Positions 7,180 through 7,543 of a stretch of DNA of 7,543 nucleotides are shown here, in pieces; position 1 is the first letter of the stretch; every line of letters begins with the position of its first letter. The position numbers and the translations under genes were made by a program. Below the pieces are notes generated by a model. It was not told the origin of the DNA. It ran no database searches and saw only the letters and a list, made by a program, of their open reading frames with translations. This DNA comes from an uncultured Synergistia bacterium (GTDB lineage: Bacteria > Eremiobacterota > SpSt-956 > JAKJGF01), in contig CALARM010000079.1 of the NCBI GenBank assembly GCA_937888925.1, positions 1 to 7,543 of the forward strand, given 5' to 3'.

Positions 7180-7252
7180 CTTCACCCTTCACGATCTTCA
7201 TATAAATTTATTTTTTCACATAAATTTATTTTTTCACATAAAACGGTGAAGG
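7180..7252. repeat. 7-bp inverted repeat bracketing the tandem duplication
   Basis: CTTCACC (7180-7186) and GGTGAAG (7245-7251) are perfect inverted copies. A second overlapping copy, CCTTCAC (7186-7192), can pair with GTGAAGG (7246-7252). In the minus-strand transcript the arms lie on either side of the stop codon of the 69-residue gene, with about 58 nt between them. A hairpin with so long a loop is weak, so a regulatory role is only possible. Confidence 0.4.
7203..7242. repeat. 18-bp perfect tandem duplication over a stop codon
   Basis: The unit TAAATTTATTTTTTCACA occurs at 7203-7220 and again at 7221-7238, followed by the first four bases of a third copy (7239-7242). The length is six codons, so on the minus strand the last codons and stop of the 69-residue gene (YVKK-stop) are repeated in phase directly downstream, giving two stop codons 18 nt apart (7226-7228 and 7208-7210). 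It looks like a recent slippage or unequal-crossover event. Confidence 0.9.
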
Positions 7253-7435
7253 TTTTGTTAACCACGTCATTACGGATTCCGTAAAATTATGCTTTACCAT
7301 ATTATATGTTATTCTGTTTCTCTCCATTGCTCCTGTTTGCACCAGTCTTTCCGCCACCTGAATAATTCTGTCTATATCAACCTGTTCGTCTTCTGAAATG
7401 TCTGATAAACGATTTATTTCTATTGTTGTTAACAT
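7226..7435 (-). CDS. Small 69-residue soluble protein, unknown function
   Basis: Complete short gene whose ATG at 7435 is preceded by a perfect AGGAGG 8 nt upstream. I do not recognise the family. The product is soluble, has no Cys and no membrane segment. It has an acidic N-terminal part (DISEDEQVDIDRIIQ) running into a predicted helix (about residues 15-35, with AERLVQTGAMERN), then a second predicted helical stretch (about 43-59) and a short Pro/Lys tail ending SPFYVKK. The size and two-helix layout would fit a small regulator or adaptor, but nothing decides this. Its stop codon sits in an 18-bp tandem duplication. Beyond it the same frame continues IYVKK-stop and then a charged 16-codon run to a third stop at 7157, which may be the remains of a longer C-terminus. 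It is first of the four minus-strand genes, with 107 bp to the next. Confidence 0.7.
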   Translation of the reverse strand: MLTTIEINRLSDISEDEQVDIDRIIQVAERLVQTGAMERNRITYNMVKHNFTESVMTWLTKPSPFYVKK

Positions 7436-7443
7436 TGTTAATT

Positions 7444-7449
7444 CCTCCT
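7444..7449 (-). promoter_or_regulatory. Perfect AGGAGG ribosome binding site of the 69-residue gene
   Basis: AGGAGG on the minus strand lies 8 nt before the ATG at 7435. It fixes the start and is the strongest canonical site in the window, implying efficient translation. Confidence 0.8.
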
Positions 7450-7504
7450 GTTTACTTATTTTATGTTCATATAATAACGTAAATTTGTTTCATATGTTTT
7501 TCGA

Positions 7505-7532
7505 AGTATTTCAGATATTTTCAAATTGTAAA
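7505..7532 (-). promoter_or_regulatory. Possible promoter upstream of the 69-residue gene
   Basis: On the minus strand TTTACA (7532-7527) and AATACT (7510-7505) are 16 nt apart, about 70 nt before the start codon. The -10 element matches only four of six consensus bases in AT-rich DNA, so this is a weak candidate. I found no better one in 7450-7543, and the real promoter may lie beyond the window. Confidence 0.22.
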
Positions 7533-7540
7533 AAATTGTA
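7523..7540. repeat. Direct repeat with 10-bp period
   Basis: AAATTGTA occurs at 7523-7530 and 7533-7540, spaced one helical turn. It overlaps the candidate -35 element of the 69-residue gene, so it could be a site for a regulator bound to one DNA face. Short AT-rich repeats also arise by chance. Confidence 0.3.
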
Positions 7541-7543
7541 ACA

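Noticed and set aside
7157..7201. 14-codon frame starting MKIVKGEEKV on the minus strand
   Set aside because: No ribosome binding site; better explained as a tail of the 69-residue gene frame after its duplicated stop.

Overview
The window reads as an AT-rich bacterial chromosome segment (by eye well under 40% G+C) with ATG starts, purine-rich Shine-Dalgarno sites and tightly packed genes. The HDOD protein and the hybrid kinase with the HDFNN-type H-box are typical of Gram-negative, delta-proteobacterium-like or related deep-branching lineages. No rRNA, tRNA or other taxonomic marker is present, so I do not name an organism. I see no CRISPR array, insertion sequence, integrase or phage gene.

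Plus strand, 1-4574: a signalling operon that enters the window from the left. It holds the 3' part of a cysteine-cluster protein of the YkgJ/CxxCxxCC type, an HDOD-domain protein, and a 922-residue soluble hybrid histidine kinase (PAS-PAS-GAF-PAS-HisKA-HATPase-REC). Gaps are 15 and 36 bp. The kinase presumably integrates cytoplasmic signals and phosphorylates its own receiver or a partner outside the window. The HDOD protein is a plausible partner or output in the same transcript.

Minus strand, 7435 down to 4632: a convergent set of four genes. In transcription order they are a 69-residue protein of unknown function with an ideal ribosome binding site, a 33-residue single-helix membrane microprotein, a membrane-anchored exported protein of about 145 residues with a Ser/Pro-rich linker, and a large GT39 (PMT/ArnT/YkcB-like) membrane glycosyltransferase. 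The last two overlap by 4 bp (ATGA) and are probably translationally coupled. This points to a cell-surface function in which the exported protein may be a partner or substrate of the glycosyltransferase; that is inference.

The least ordinary part is 7000-7543. It contains two tiny genes, an 18-bp tandem duplication that duplicates the stop codon of the 69-residue gene, a 7-bp inverted repeat bracketing that duplication, and a 10-bp-period direct repeat upstream of the first gene. The two operons converge on a 57-bp gap (4575-4631) with no convincing terminator.
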